Source: an uncultured Collinsella sp. (GTDB lineage: Bacteria; Actinomycetota; Coriobacteriia; Coriobacteriales; Coriobacteriaceae). From it: a DNA stretch of 64,000 nucleotides. The position numbers and the translations under genes are program-made. A model generated the notes under the pieces. That model had not been told where the DNA came from. It did no database searches and was given only the letters and a program-made list of their open reading frames with translations. Positions 17,985 to 25,932 of this stretch are shown one piece after another; position 1 is the stretch's first letter; every line of letters begins with the position of its first letter. The stretch spans positions 31,366 through 95,365 of the forward strand of contig CABUSH010000007.1 in NCBI GenBank assembly GCA_902494195.1, read 5' to 3'.

Positions 17985-19478
17985 ATGTACTGCGCAAGCT
18001 GCGGGGCAAAGATCAAAGACGGGGCGCGATTCTGTTCCGCATGCGGAAAACCGTTGGATGTGGATGATGCGCCGGCGAATGCTCAGCAGCCGCTTCCTTC
18101 AGGTACACCAAAGGCATCTGCTGATATAAAAGCGACAAGCGATCCTGCTGCATCTCGCGCAGAGAGCGCTTCTCCGGCGCCCTCTGATCATATGTCCTTT
18201 GCGGCCTTTATGATGCAGCGTCGGCAGATCGGCCGTTTTGCTGTGCCTACGTTTGTCACCATTCTTGCAGCAATCATCTTTACCGCTGGTGTCGCTTACG
18301 CCCTGGTCAAAGCTTACGAAGCCTTTGTGCTGCCTCAAGCGCAGCAGCAGGAGCAGCCGGCTGCAGTCGAGAAGAAGTCGTCTAAAAAGAAGGTCGCGGT
18401 AACAAACAAGAAAGCACGCAAGGCTTACGAGGGCGTGGTTGCGCGTTACGAGGACTTTGCGAGCTATTGCGAGCAGAAGGGGGCTGGTGCTGCCAGCTAC
18501 GACGACTGGGCCCAGGGACGCGGTGGTGATTCTGGACTGGGGCAGATATTCGTTTATAACAACCAGACTGCCCCCGGCTTTTTAAGCTACTACTATGCTT
18601 TCGATGATTTGAACGGCGACGGAATTGACGAGCTGCTTGTTGGGTCTGTCGATGCGCAGAACGATATTTCGGCGATTGTGGGTGCCTACTGCTTTGTTGA
18701 TGGAGCGGCTGTTTCGGTTATGCCTTCGTCAGAGATGGTAGAAGGCTCCAGCAATATGACGAATCAGTATGACGGTTTTATTGCTCAGGGTGAGAGCCAA
18801 GTCATTACTGTCTGTAAGGACGGCATCGTTAAATTTACTTGTAGTCAGGATTGTAACCAGGCAGATTTCTATATTTCGCTTACTGCAAAGGGTCCTGAGG
18901 TCGTAGACGCGGTGCAAATACAAAATAAGGAATTCGATAGGCAGAATGGCGCCTACTTGGTGAGGACCGTTGAGGATGGTGGCAAACCGCAGGAGGCGAT
19001 GGTCCAGGGGCGTGAGGAAGCGTGCAGAATTCTTGACGAGCTCGCCGGGAAGTATCCGGAGGCCGACATTGAAATGCCGTCCGCAAGCAGCGATATGTGG
19101 AAGGCATTCAAAGGGGTGGAGCCTTCGGAGGGCTCTTTGAAGGACGGCTCTGGCGCTGCGGACGATCGATCTGGCGCATCTCAAGCACCATCTGAAGCGG
19201 CATCCGATAGCAGCGACGATGGGGAGGCCGCTGCGCGCGGCGATGGCGTGATCGCCGACATGGATGCGTTCATTGCAAACGCCAGGCGCGAGTTGATTGT
19301 GCCAGATGACGCCTCTATTACGTTCAAGGTCGCTGATAAGCCAAACTATTGGGAGGGGGCGGCAACGTACGTTTGGTACGTCGAGTTTTATAAAGACGGA
19401 AAGGTCGTAGCGTCTGCGGAATGCGGCTCCGAAGGGTACCCATGTCGGTCGATTATGGCCTATCACGAGAGCTGGTAA
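17985..19478 (+). CDS. Zinc-ribbon single-pass membrane protein with FG-GAP-like outer domain
   Basis: 497 residues with zinc ribbon MYCASCGAKI / RFCSACG (cysteines 3, 6, 17, 20). A Pro/Ser/Ala linker leads to a juxtamembrane FMMQRRQIGRFAVPTF segment and a membrane helix (about 85-107). Both are closely similar to the gene at 11348. The outer part differs: a Lys-rich stretch, then a domain with a calcium-loop motif (FDDLNGDGIDELLVG, about 207-222). It then has an Asp/Ser-rich hinge and a short C-terminal beta domain ending YHESW. This is a clear case of a shared inner half and an exchanged outer half. Function unknown. AGGGGGG precedes ATG 17985. Confidence 0.66.
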   Translation: MYCASCGAKIKDGARFCSACGKPLDVDDAPANAQQPLPSGTPKASADIKATSDPAASRAESASPAPSDHMSFAAFMMQRRQIGRFAVPTFVTILAAIIFTAGVAYALVKAYEAFVLPQAQQQEQPAAVEKKSSKKKVAVTNKKARKAYEGVVARYEDFASYCEQKGAGAASYDDWAQGRGGDSGLGQIFVYNNQTAPGFLSYYYAFDDLNGDGIDELLVGSVDAQNDISAIVGAYCFVDGAAVSVMPSSEMVEGSSNMTNQYDGFIAQGESQVITVCKDGIVKFTCSQDCNQADFYISLTAKGPEVVDAVQIQNKEFDRQNGAYLVRTVEDGGKPQEAMVQGREEACRILDELAGKYPEADIEMPSASSDMWKAFKGVEPSEGSLKDGSGAADDRSGASQAPSEAASDSSDDGEAAARGDGVIADMDAFIANARRELIVPDDASITFKVADKPNYWEGAATYVWYVEFYKDGKVVASAECGSEGYPCRSIMAYHESW

Positions 19479-19494
19479 CTTTAACCGAGCCGTT

Positions 19495-19524
19495 TTGACA
19501 TTACAGCGCGCGCAGCTCTTATAC
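19495..19524 (+). promoter_or_regulatory. Sigma-70-type promoter for the tRNA-like gene
   Basis: TTGACA (19495-19500), an 18-bp spacer, and TTATAC (19519-19524). The predicted start near 19531 lies about 45 nt before the tRNA-like gene. Confidence 0.7.
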
Positions 19525-19576
19525 CTTTCCCCTTGTTCCATCCGACGAGTTTAGTTACGGCTAAAACGGCCGTTAC

Positions 19577-19666
19577 GAAGAGCTGGCCGAGAGGCCGAAG
19601 GCACTCGCCCACTAAGCGGGTATGCCACAAAAGGGTATCTGGGGTCCGAACCCTCCCGGTTCTTCG
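19577..19666 (+). tRNA. tRNA-Ser-like gene with atypical anticodon loop (ACT) and extended acceptor
   Basis: 90 nt that fold as a class II tRNA. The acceptor GAAGAGC pairs with GTTCTTC. The D arm is GCC/GGC, the anticodon stem is CTCGC/GCGGG, the variable arm is ATGCC/GGTAT, and the T loop is TCCGAAC. The body matches bacterial tRNA-Ser(GCT). However, the anticodon loop is CCACTAA, giving C at position 33 instead of the near-invariant U, and anticodon ACT. Two extra bases on the 3' side let the acceptor extend to nine pairs (GAAGAGCTG/CGGTTCTTC). CCA is not encoded. A consensus promoter lies upstream. It may be a degenerate tRNA, a specialised tRNA or a decoy. Confidence 0.6.
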
Positions 19667-19861
19667 TCAGTTGACCAAAGGTGCGACATTATTACCGCTC
19701 ATCGGGGGTGGCTAAATGAGATGACTTGAGGGCTATAATTAGCCAAGCTAAGTTGGGGACAGATTGAGGCGCACAGGCTTTCGATGCGCCTATCGACTCG
19801 GCAGTTCACAATTTATTAGACACGCGGAACGCGTGGTTTGGGATTAACGAAAGGAATCAGC
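19667..19861. other. Leader of the SPFH operon
   Basis: Contains TATAAT at 19734-19739 without a clear -35, a GGGGACAG core at 19755-19762 and AAAGGA before ATG 19862. The operon promoter is probably here. Confidence 0.4.
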
Positions 19862-21238
19862 ATGTCACTGTTCCATAGCGATAACGAAAAGGAAGAAAAG
19901 CACAGCGGAATTCTCGGTGCCTTTTCTGTCGACAATATCAAATGGGAGCCTGGCAACGACGAAGATGCCTCGCTTGTCTCATTCCGCTATCCCTACGAGG
20001 ATTTTCCCAACGGGTCCTATCTTCAGGTTGCGCAATCGCAGATTGCCGTTTTTACCAACAATATGGGGGCGGGCAGTTCTACTGACGCTACGGGTGCCGG
20101 CGATTCTCAGGTAAGCGTGTTTGTCGGTCCGTGCAAGATCAAGCTCGACACGGGAGACAGCCGATTCGCCCCGTTCCGCAATGCCGCCCATTCGCTTACC
20201 GGCGGTAGCTCGGCGTTTCATTCCGTTGTGTACTTTATCAATACTAACTACATGAACGAGCTGCGCTGGGGCACGACCGAGCCCATCATCGTCCAAGACC
20301 CTGAGGAAGACGTCAACGTTCATGTTCGCGCCTTTGGTTTGTTTGGCGCGCATATCGAGCAGAATGACTCGAGCCTGGTTCCCATTCAGGTGAGGAAGTT
20401 CCTCGTTAAGGTCGTGGGCACGCGAGATCGCTATACGCGAGAAGAACTTACTTCCTTTATGCGGGCAAAAATCCTTGAGTATGTTCCTGACCTGCTTGCC
20501 AAGGCGATTGTTGACCAGGAGGTTTCCGTTCTTAAAATTGCGACGCATCTGAGCGACTTCTCGTCTCAAATGCAGGGCAAGCTCGTTAACTATTTCGATG
20601 AGTTTGGTCTCACGCTCGATAACTTCTCGTTCAACAGCATCAAGCCCTTCGAAGAGGATCTTGCCGCCATCAACGAGATGAAGATCCAGCGTAAGCGGAG
20701 CATTCTCGAGGCGCAGGGTAACGCTGCCCAGATGGACATCGAGTCCGAGGCACTTGCCAGGAAGCGTGCGCGCGAAGGCTACAACTATCAGCAGGAACGC
20801 GGCATGGACGTAATGGAGAGTGCTGCGGGCAATGAGGGGAGTGCCGCATCGGGCCTCATGGGAGCCGGCATGGGACTCGGTATGGGAGTTGGCATGGGCG
20901 GTGCATTTGGAGCTGGCTTCTCCAACTTGGCCAACCAGACCATGGGCGCTGTTGCTCCCATGGTTGGAACGGCTTCCGCGTCCGCAGGTATGCAAAACGG
21001 TCCCGTGTGTCCCAGTTGCGGAAACGTTAATCCGATGGGCGCTAAGTTCTGCCTGGAATGCGGACAAAAGCTCGAGCAGGGTGTTGCGTGTTTGGCGTGT
21101 GGGCATCTTAACCCGGTCGGTGCCAAGTTCTGCCTGGAATGCGGGAACCGGTTGATCTCGCCAAGGTGCCCGAGCTGCGGAGCCGAGTTGCCCGAAGGGA
21201 CCAAATTCTGCCCCGATTGTGGAACTAAGATCCAATAA
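19862..21238 (+). CDS. SPFH-domain protein with C-terminal zinc ribbons (YdjI-like)
   Basis: 458 residues. The N-terminal two thirds are an SPFH/virion-core-like domain with no membrane helix (GILGAFSVDNIKWEP ... VFVGPCKI ... RKFLVKVVGTRDRYTREEL) ending in a coiled coil (about 270-300). A Gly/Met/Ala-rich linker follows, then three zinc-ribbon units (CPSCGNVNPMGAKFCLECG, CLACGHLNPVGAKFCLECG, CPSCGAELPEGTKFCPDCG). The architecture equals Bacillus subtilis YdjI. In that organism YdjGHI is reported to recruit PspA and respond to membrane stress. AAAGGA precedes ATG 19862. It is the first gene of a five-gene operon (gaps 12, 54, 72 and 41 bp). The role in membrane stress is inference. Confidence 0.82.
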   Translation: MSLFHSDNEKEEKHSGILGAFSVDNIKWEPGNDEDASLVSFRYPYEDFPNGSYLQVAQSQIAVFTNNMGAGSSTDATGAGDSQVSVFVGPCKIKLDTGDSRFAPFRNAAHSLTGGSSAFHSVVYFINTNYMNELRWGTTEPIIVQDPEEDVNVHVRAFGLFGAHIEQNDSSLVPIQVRKFLVKVVGTRDRYTREELTSFMRAKILEYVPDLLAKAIVDQEVSVLKIATHLSDFSSQMQGKLVNYFDEFGLTLDNFSFNSIKPFEEDLAAINEMKIQRKRSILEAQGNAAQMDIESEALARKRAREGYNYQQERGMDVMESAAGNEGSAASGLMGAGMGLGMGVGMGGAFGAGFSNLANQTMGAVAPMVGTASASAGMQNGPVCPSCGNVNPMGAKFCLECGQKLEQGVACLACGHLNPVGAKFCLECGNRLISPRCPSCGAELPEGTKFCPDCGTKIQ

Positions 21239-21250
21239 GGAGAAACAAAG

Positions 21251-21952
21251 ATGAACGGTTCTGTTAAACGTGTCATTTTGGGCGAGGCAATCGTCTTGGT
21301 GGCGTGGCTTGTAATCATGTTTGTCTGCAAAAACGCGCTGATGAACCCTATCGTCTTTGCTATGTCGCTTGGCTTTGGGGTTTTGGCTTTTGCGGCGGCT
21401 TCGATTTCGGCTGCCATGTCCGATAAGCAGTCCACGGTCAAAAGCACGACCGAAATCCATTATTTGCCGGTCGCATCCAGCTGTGCCTACTTTGTCGTTG
21501 CCCTTCTGGCCAACACGTACTTTGTGTTTGCGGCATATGGGTGGGGCGGCAGCACGATTCCAGTCGTCGTAAACGTTGTCCTTCTTGCTGTGCTTGTCCT
21601 TGTGCAGATGGGTCTTGGCTTCAATGGCCGCCAGGTTGACCAAAAGGTTGCTGCCGTGGCCGCAAAGACGGTTCAAACGGCGCAGTTCGGATCGTATGTG
21701 GGACAGCTCCTCGCCGTGGCGCAGGACGCTCAGGTCAAAGCCGAACTCAAAGCGCTTAAGGACGACATCTCCTTCAGCTCCAACATGTCGCAACCCCATG
21801 TTCAAGAGGTCGAGCGACAGTTCTCCGCAGCGCTTGAGGCGGTCTCGAATTCCATGAGTGCCGATGAGCCGGCAGATGTTACGGTTGGCCTTGTCCATGA
21901 TGCGCGCAATATCTGGAAAAAGCGCAATGCGGCGCTGACCGCTGTCAAATAA
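21251..21952 (+). CDS. Four-helix membrane protein of the SPFH operon
   Basis: 233 residues with four hydrophobic helices (about 8-25, 32-55, 75-97, 103-122) and then a soluble C-terminal half of about 110 residues (KALKDDISFSSNM ... HDARNIWKKRN). The start ATG 21251 follows TAAGGAGAAACAAAG, 12 bp after the SPFH gene, so cotranslation is likely. I do not recognise the family. Position and topology make it a candidate membrane partner of the SPFH protein, in the place YdjH occupies in the Bacillus operon, though no sequence similarity to YdjH is evident. Confidence 0.65.
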   Translation: MNGSVKRVILGEAIVLVAWLVIMFVCKNALMNPIVFAMSLGFGVLAFAAASISAAMSDKQSTVKSTTEIHYLPVASSCAYFVVALLANTYFVFAAYGWGGSTIPVVVNVVLLAVLVLVQMGLGFNGRQVDQKVAAVAAKTVQTAQFGSYVGQLLAVAQDAQVKAELKALKDDISFSSNMSQPHVQEVERQFSAALEAVSNSMSADEPADVTVGLVHDARNIWKKRNAALTAVK

Positions 21953-22006
21953 GGGCTCGCGCTGCTTTTTGCCAGGGCACTTTGATGGTTGAAGTGGGGG
22001 AAGCTA

Positions 22007-22813
22007 TTGGAAATCAACGGAATAACTTGTGAGGGCTGCGGCAGCACCGATGTCGAGTTTGACCCCGCAACTCGAAAGGTTCATTGCAACCAGTGCGGTC
22101 GCGAGATGTACTATTCGCGGGCGCGTCTGGGGGCCACGGGCAAAATCGCGTTTGCCAAGGACAATGCCATCAAGTTTTTTAAGGGTGGCAACTTCCCGGA
22201 GGCCCGCAAATTTGCCGCGGACGTGCTCAATATGATGCAAGACAACGCGGCAGCACAGTTTATGGTTGCGTACTGCGATGAGTTTTGCGAAGGTCTTTCG
22301 GGTTCGATGACGGTTTTCTTTAAAAGGGCCGAAGATATCCCTCTCGAATATGACGAAGTGCGTGACTTGATCGACTTGTTTGAGTCGACGCTCTACAACA
22401 TGCGTGACTTTGAGGTTCAGATGGTATCGCTCGTGGTCGCCAATATGCAGAGCATGGAGGATCGGTCTCGGCTTGAGAGCTTTATCGATGCTGTGTGCCC
22501 GTTCTGCATAGCGCGGTATGCTTCGGAAGACTTTATGACCGCAGAGCGGGAGAGCTTCTATCAAGATATCGCCGCCAACTGCAACATACCCAAAACGTGT
22601 CTCGCACTACTCAAGGGCATTAGAGAGAACCCCGGGTCCCCCTATAAAACTGGTTCGTTTACGTTACGAAGAAGGACCTCGTACTTTCTCGAACACTATG
22701 TGGAGCCCGTCGGGCGCATCGTCAATTCGATGAAGGCAAGCCAATACAAACAGAAGTTTCTTGTGGCCTATCAGCAGGTGTCCGAGCAATACCGAAGCAT
22801 GGCCTCTCAATAA
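22007..22813 (+). CDS. Zinc-ribbon (TFIIB-like) helical protein of the SPFH operon
   Basis: About 268 residues. TTG 22007 is my preferred start because GGGGG lies six bases upstream and the protein then begins MEINGITCEGCG. A TTG at 21989 is possible. The N-terminal zinc ribbon (cysteines in CEGCGSTDVEFD and HCNQCGREMYYS) is followed by an all-helical repeat-like body (FFKGGNFPEARKFAADVLNMM). No membrane helix is seen. It is comparable in position and N-terminal ribbon to YdjG, but the rest differs. Likely a cytoplasmic adaptor. Function unknown. Confidence 0.6.
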   Translation: MEINGITCEGCGSTDVEFDPATRKVHCNQCGREMYYSRARLGATGKIAFAKDNAIKFFKGGNFPEARKFAADVLNMMQDNAAAQFMVAYCDEFCEGLSGSMTVFFKRAEDIPLEYDEVRDLIDLFESTLYNMRDFEVQMVSLVVANMQSMEDRSRLESFIDAVCPFCIARYASEDFMTAERESFYQDIAANCNIPKTCLALLKGIRENPGSPYKTGSFTLRRRTSYFLEHYVEPVGRIVNSMKASQYKQKFLVAYQQVSEQYRSMASQ

Positions 22814-22885
22814 AGCGGATGGCGGGTGCTTACTCGCTTAAAGCTATTGGATGATCTAAACAGTTCAAACTGAAAGGTGGTACAG

Positions 22886-24541
22886 ATGAGTGATTCGGGA
22901 TTAGATACTGCCCTTATCGAGCGCAGGATCGCCGCTATTGGAACAAAAGTTGACCAGATGACCACGAAGGTCGATAAGGTCGAATCCCAAATGGAGGAAG
23001 TGCGGAAGGACCTTAAAAAGCTCCGAAAGGACTTTCTCGAGATGATGCTCGAACAGCGTCGTACCGCCGCACTTGAGCAGGCGACTACGGAGCTCGTGAG
23101 CGTCCGGCAGGAGATGGACAAGAAGTTCGGCAACTATTCGGTGGTTCGAAACACCATGGTCGGTATTCTCCAGGCAACCGATGCAGCGCTCGTGCGCAAG
23201 GCGACGATTTCGACGGTCTCCGAGGAGTTAATGATTTCTACCCCGGACTACTGGCTGGCGCCTGTCCTGGTTGCCCTTGCGGCATGGATCAACAACAACC
23301 GAGATCTTGCGGAGCGCGCAATACGTGAGGCTGTCAAACGTGACAACGAGCACACGTCGCTTGCGATGGCTCTGATTTGCAGACGTAATAACCGCACGGC
23401 TACGTGCTACGAATGGCTCGCACGCTACTTCTCGACGCAAAACGCCGCCCGTATTGATGCCGATGCGATGGTCTACATTGATGCCTATATCAACGGTATC
23501 TTTGGCACCGACGAAAAGCACCTGTGCGATGACTATATGGCGGGCTGGATCGAGCAGATCAGAAATCAGAGCCCTGAGTTCGAGAATGAGCAGTCAGAGT
23601 CATGGGCGGAGTACTTTACCGGCTACGAGGAGGATATGAGCTCGAGATATCCGGCGCTCAAGGTGGTGGTCAAGGAGTTTGACTACATCAATAAGTATCT
23701 CGGAAAAGTCGAGGCAATCGAGAGCATCTCCAATGACTTCGCCGACCTCAAGGCTTCTGATGTTGACGAGAGGACGCTTGCCGAGCAGGTTGACAGGCAT
23801 TTGATGGAGCTCGTTAACTCCGATGACTCCAAGGAGCGAAATTTGCGTCGTCAGGAGGAGTATCTTCTTGCGGTCAAAGCATTTGGCGGAGACGTGGACC
23901 GCGCCCGAGAGCTCGTCAATCGTCGGCGCGATGAGAAGCGTCAGCAGACGATGAACATCATCGACCAGATGACACGCTCGATGCGCGACCAGAGCGCGTC
24001 CGTGGATGTGCATAAAAAGAAGACCGCGATTCAGTTTTTGGGTTCCTATATCAACGGTGGTTTCAACCGGTATCGCAAGAGCGATGTCCCCGAATTTCCG
24101 CAGGCGATCACCCTTGACTTCGACGGATGGACAAGCAGGGCGGTTACCGGCGATGAGGGTAATGCGCTGCGCGGCGATTATGTTCGCTATGTCGGTGAAG
24201 AGAAGAAAAAGGAGCTCGCTGAGCTTGATGTCAAGATCGCGAAGGGCAACAAGAGCTACAAGATAGCGGCCGTTGTCCTCGCTGTTTTGGGAGTGGCTCT
24301 CTTTGCATTTGTAAACCAGGTTATTGGCATTCTGCTTCTTGCGGGGGCAGGCTATTGTCTAGTAAAGACGAGCCTCTCGGGCAAGCAGCGCGCTGCGGAG
24401 GCAGAAGAGATTGAGGCCAAATACTCCAAACGCATCCAGGAAGGCTGTTCCGAGATCGATCTGGCGCTTAATCAGTGGAAGAGCGCGAAGGAAGCGGCGG
24501 CCGAGCGCAGCGACCTGCTTAAGCTCGATAAGGTTGCCTAG
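22886..24541 (+). CDS. Coiled-coil, helical-repeat, tail-anchored membrane protein of the SPFH operon
   Basis: 551 residues from ATG 22886 (AAAGGTGG eight bases upstream). The N-terminal 75 residues are a strong coiled coil (KVDQMTTKVDKVESQMEEV and following). A long helical domain without recognisable motifs follows (about 90-430). Two adjacent hydrophobic segments near the C-terminus (about 455-490; AAVVLAVLGVALFAF, IGILLLAGAGYCLV) lead to a final coiled coil (about 500-535). It is predicted to be membrane-attached with both large parts in the cytoplasm. It may scaffold the SPFH and zinc-ribbon proteins. No family recognised. Confidence 0.6.
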   Translation: MSDSGLDTALIERRIAAIGTKVDQMTTKVDKVESQMEEVRKDLKKLRKDFLEMMLEQRRTAALEQATTELVSVRQEMDKKFGNYSVVRNTMVGILQATDAALVRKATISTVSEELMISTPDYWLAPVLVALAAWINNNRDLAERAIREAVKRDNEHTSLAMALICRRNNRTATCYEWLARYFSTQNAARIDADAMVYIDAYINGIFGTDEKHLCDDYMAGWIEQIRNQSPEFENEQSESWAEYFTGYEEDMSSRYPALKVVVKEFDYINKYLGKVEAIESISNDFADLKASDVDERTLAEQVDRHLMELVNSDDSKERNLRRQEEYLLAVKAFGGDVDRARELVNRRRDEKRQQTMNIIDQMTRSMRDQSASVDVHKKKTAIQFLGSYINGGFNRYRKSDVPEFPQAITLDFDGWTSRAVTGDEGNALRGDYVRYVGEEKKKELAELDVKIAKGNKSYKIAAVVLAVLGVALFAFVNQVIGILLLAGAGYCLVKTSLSGKQRAAEAEEIEAKYSKRIQEGCSEIDLALNQWKSAKEAAAERSDLLKLDKVA

Positions 24542-24582
24542 CCGATAGGATTGACTCGATAACCATGAATGGAGTGAAATAG

Positions 24583-24774
24583 ATGACTGATGAAGTGACT
24601 GATTTCGACCATAACGATGCTGCGATGCAGGACTTCGATGCATTGAGCGAGCTCGATAGTCTGTTTGAAGAGGACGAGCGACTGAAGCAAGCTGAGAACA
24701 ATGTTTTGACTCAAAATCTCTCAGGCTTTGCAAACTGCTTTCCCGATTGGGATTTGCATCCGCCGGTAGCGTAG
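24583..24774 (+). CDS. Small acidic hypothetical protein
   Basis: 63 residues, strongly acidic in the first half (DEVTDFDHNDAAMQDFD, LFEEDERL), ending NCFPDWDLHPPVA. GGAGTGAAATAG precedes ATG 24583 with good spacing, 41 bp after the coiled-coil gene, so it is probably the last gene of the SPFH operon. No homologue recognised. Short acidic proteins in such positions can be regulators of the larger partners, which is speculation here. Confidence 0.5.
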   Translation: MTDEVTDFDHNDAAMQDFDALSELDSLFEEDERLKQAENNVLTQNLSGFANCFPDWDLHPPVA

Positions 24775-24807
24775 AAAAGCGCTTGAAACACAAGCTGCGA
24801 TCATTTG

Positions 24808-24855
24808 GAAACATCGATGTTTCTGCGGGCTAGAAGCCATGGGGCTTTTGGCCCG
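24808..24855. other. Hairpin-rich intergenic RNA candidate
   Basis: A 16-bp perfect palindrome GAAACATCGATGTTTC (24808-24823) sits directly before a 13-bp hairpin with wobble pairs (24826-24838 with 24842-24855). Another small hairpin lies at about 24780-24800. The stretch runs to the terminator at 24976 with no gene in between. Confidence 0.4.
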
Positions 24856-24975
24856 CTGTCTTTCATGTGCCGGTCGGCGGCATAGGGCATCAACCGTATT
24901 CCAGGTTCTTGGACGACAGGCCGACTCGCTTCGGATCGGGCGCTACACCAACTTTCTCGAGACTACCAATCTGAC

Positions 24976-25008
24976 AGGGCCTCGTCCGCGTGTGGACGGG
25001 GCCCTTTT
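24976..25008 (+). terminator. Terminator after the SPFH operon / hairpin-rich region
   Basis: AGGGCCTCGTCC pairs with GGACGGGGCCCT, loop GCGTGT, then TTTT. It lies about 200 nt after the last operon gene, so the operon has a long structured 3' region or a separate short RNA ends here. Confidence 0.88.
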
Positions 25009-25041
25009 GCGTGGCCTTTTATGTCTGCTATACTGCTAGCA
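25007..25041 (+). promoter_or_regulatory. Promoter and probable operator of the toxin-antitoxin pair
   Basis: TTGCGT (25007-25012), 16-bp spacer, TATACT (25029-25034). An inverted repeat TGCTA-N6-TAGCA (25026-25041) overlaps the -10 box, as expected for autorepression by a ribbon-helix-helix antitoxin. Confidence 0.5.
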
Positions 25042-25058
25042 AGTAGGAAGGAGCCGCT

Positions 25059-25403
25059 ATGGGAACGGCAATGGTGCAGCTCAACACACGAATCGATCCT
25101 ATGCTCAAGGCTGGTGGTGATGCGGTCCTGACTCGCAATGGATTGGGGCCGAGTGATGCCATTCGCGCGCTTTGGGCCTATCTTGTCGAGCATCAAGCGC
25201 TGCCGGGATTTATGGTGGCGGATAAGCGCGAGGCGCCCCGTGCGGAGAGCCTGGCCGAGCAGGGGTGTGGCCTAGCTTTTTCCTCGTTGGGGCTAAGCGC
25301 TTCGGATTTTGCGCCAGGTGGATCATCTGCGGAAGACTGGGATGCCGTACGAGATGATGTGTATGAAGCGATGATTGCTGACATTGAGGCGAATTGCCGA
25401 TGA
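25059..25403 (+). CDS. RelB/DinJ-family antitoxin
   Basis: 114 residues. The N-terminus (MVQLNTRIDPMLKAGGDAVLTRNGLGPSDAIRALW) is a ribbon-helix-helix DNA-binding domain of RelB/DinJ type, with basic and hydrophobic residues where the antitoxin beta strand and helix are expected. The C-terminal acidic region would wrap the toxin. GGAAGGAG lies upstream of ATG 25059. The stop codon overlaps the toxin start (ATGA), the standard coupling. RelB/DinJ antitoxins usually pair with RelE/YafQ toxins, but here the partner is a PIN-domain protein. Confidence 0.75.
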   Translation: MGTAMVQLNTRIDPMLKAGGDAVLTRNGLGPSDAIRALWAYLVEHQALPGFMVADKREAPRAESLAEQGCGLAFSSLGLSASDFAPGGSSAEDWDAVRDDVYEAMIADIEANCR

Positions 25404-25867
25404 TTGAGGCAAAGCATCTCTTGGTAGATACGAACGTTTGGCTCGATTATTACCTGCAAGAGGGGGCGTTCGACGAAGCGAAAAGATTGGTTGAACTGGC
25501 CGAGGCGGGAAAGATCGACCTTCTGTATGCGCCAACGACGGCAAAAGACGTGTTCTATATTTTGCCTCGGCGACTAGCCCGGCGGAATGTGAATGGGATT
25601 AACGTGTCGTTTGCCTCGGCGTCATGGGCCTGCATCGAGCACATGATGCAGGTGGCAGCTGCCTCTCCGCTTTCGTTGGCAGAGTGCGAGATGGCGCGCA
25701 TGCTTGGCAAGCGTATGCCGGATCTTGAAGACAACCTCATCATCGCTTCGGGCGAGACGGCAGATGTTGACTACGTGGTCACGAGTGACCGGCGCATGCT
25801 GGAGGCGATGCCCGAAGTTTGCCTGACGCCTGCCCGCGCACTCGATGTGATTGGAATCCTCGACTAA
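25400..25867 (+). CDS. PIN-domain ribonuclease toxin
   Basis: 155 residues from ATG 25400, which overlaps the antitoxin stop codon by four bases. The PIN fold acids are visible: D in LLVDTNVWLDYY near the N-terminus, a central acidic helix, E in LAECEMAR, D in MPDLEDNLIIASGE and D in VVTSDRRML. Such toxins are Mg-dependent RNases (VapC-like) held inactive by the cognate antitoxin. The preceding antitoxin is of RelB/DinJ rather than VapB type. Confidence 0.85.
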   Translation: MIEAKHLLVDTNVWLDYYLQEGAFDEAKRLVELAEAGKIDLLYAPTTAKDVFYILPRRLARRNVNGINVSFASASWACIEHMMQVAAASPLSLAECEMARMLGKRMPDLEDNLIIASGETADVDYVVTSDRRMLEAMPEVCLTPARALDVIGILD

Positions 25868-25932
25868 CCTTGCCTGCCTCGTTTCGTTATCATATGGGGC
25901 ATTGTGAACCTCATGCAACTTTGGAGGACGGT

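Noticed and set aside
19577..19666. Selenocysteine tRNA
   Set aside because: The anticodon loop lacks TCA and the D arm and length match tRNA-Ser better.
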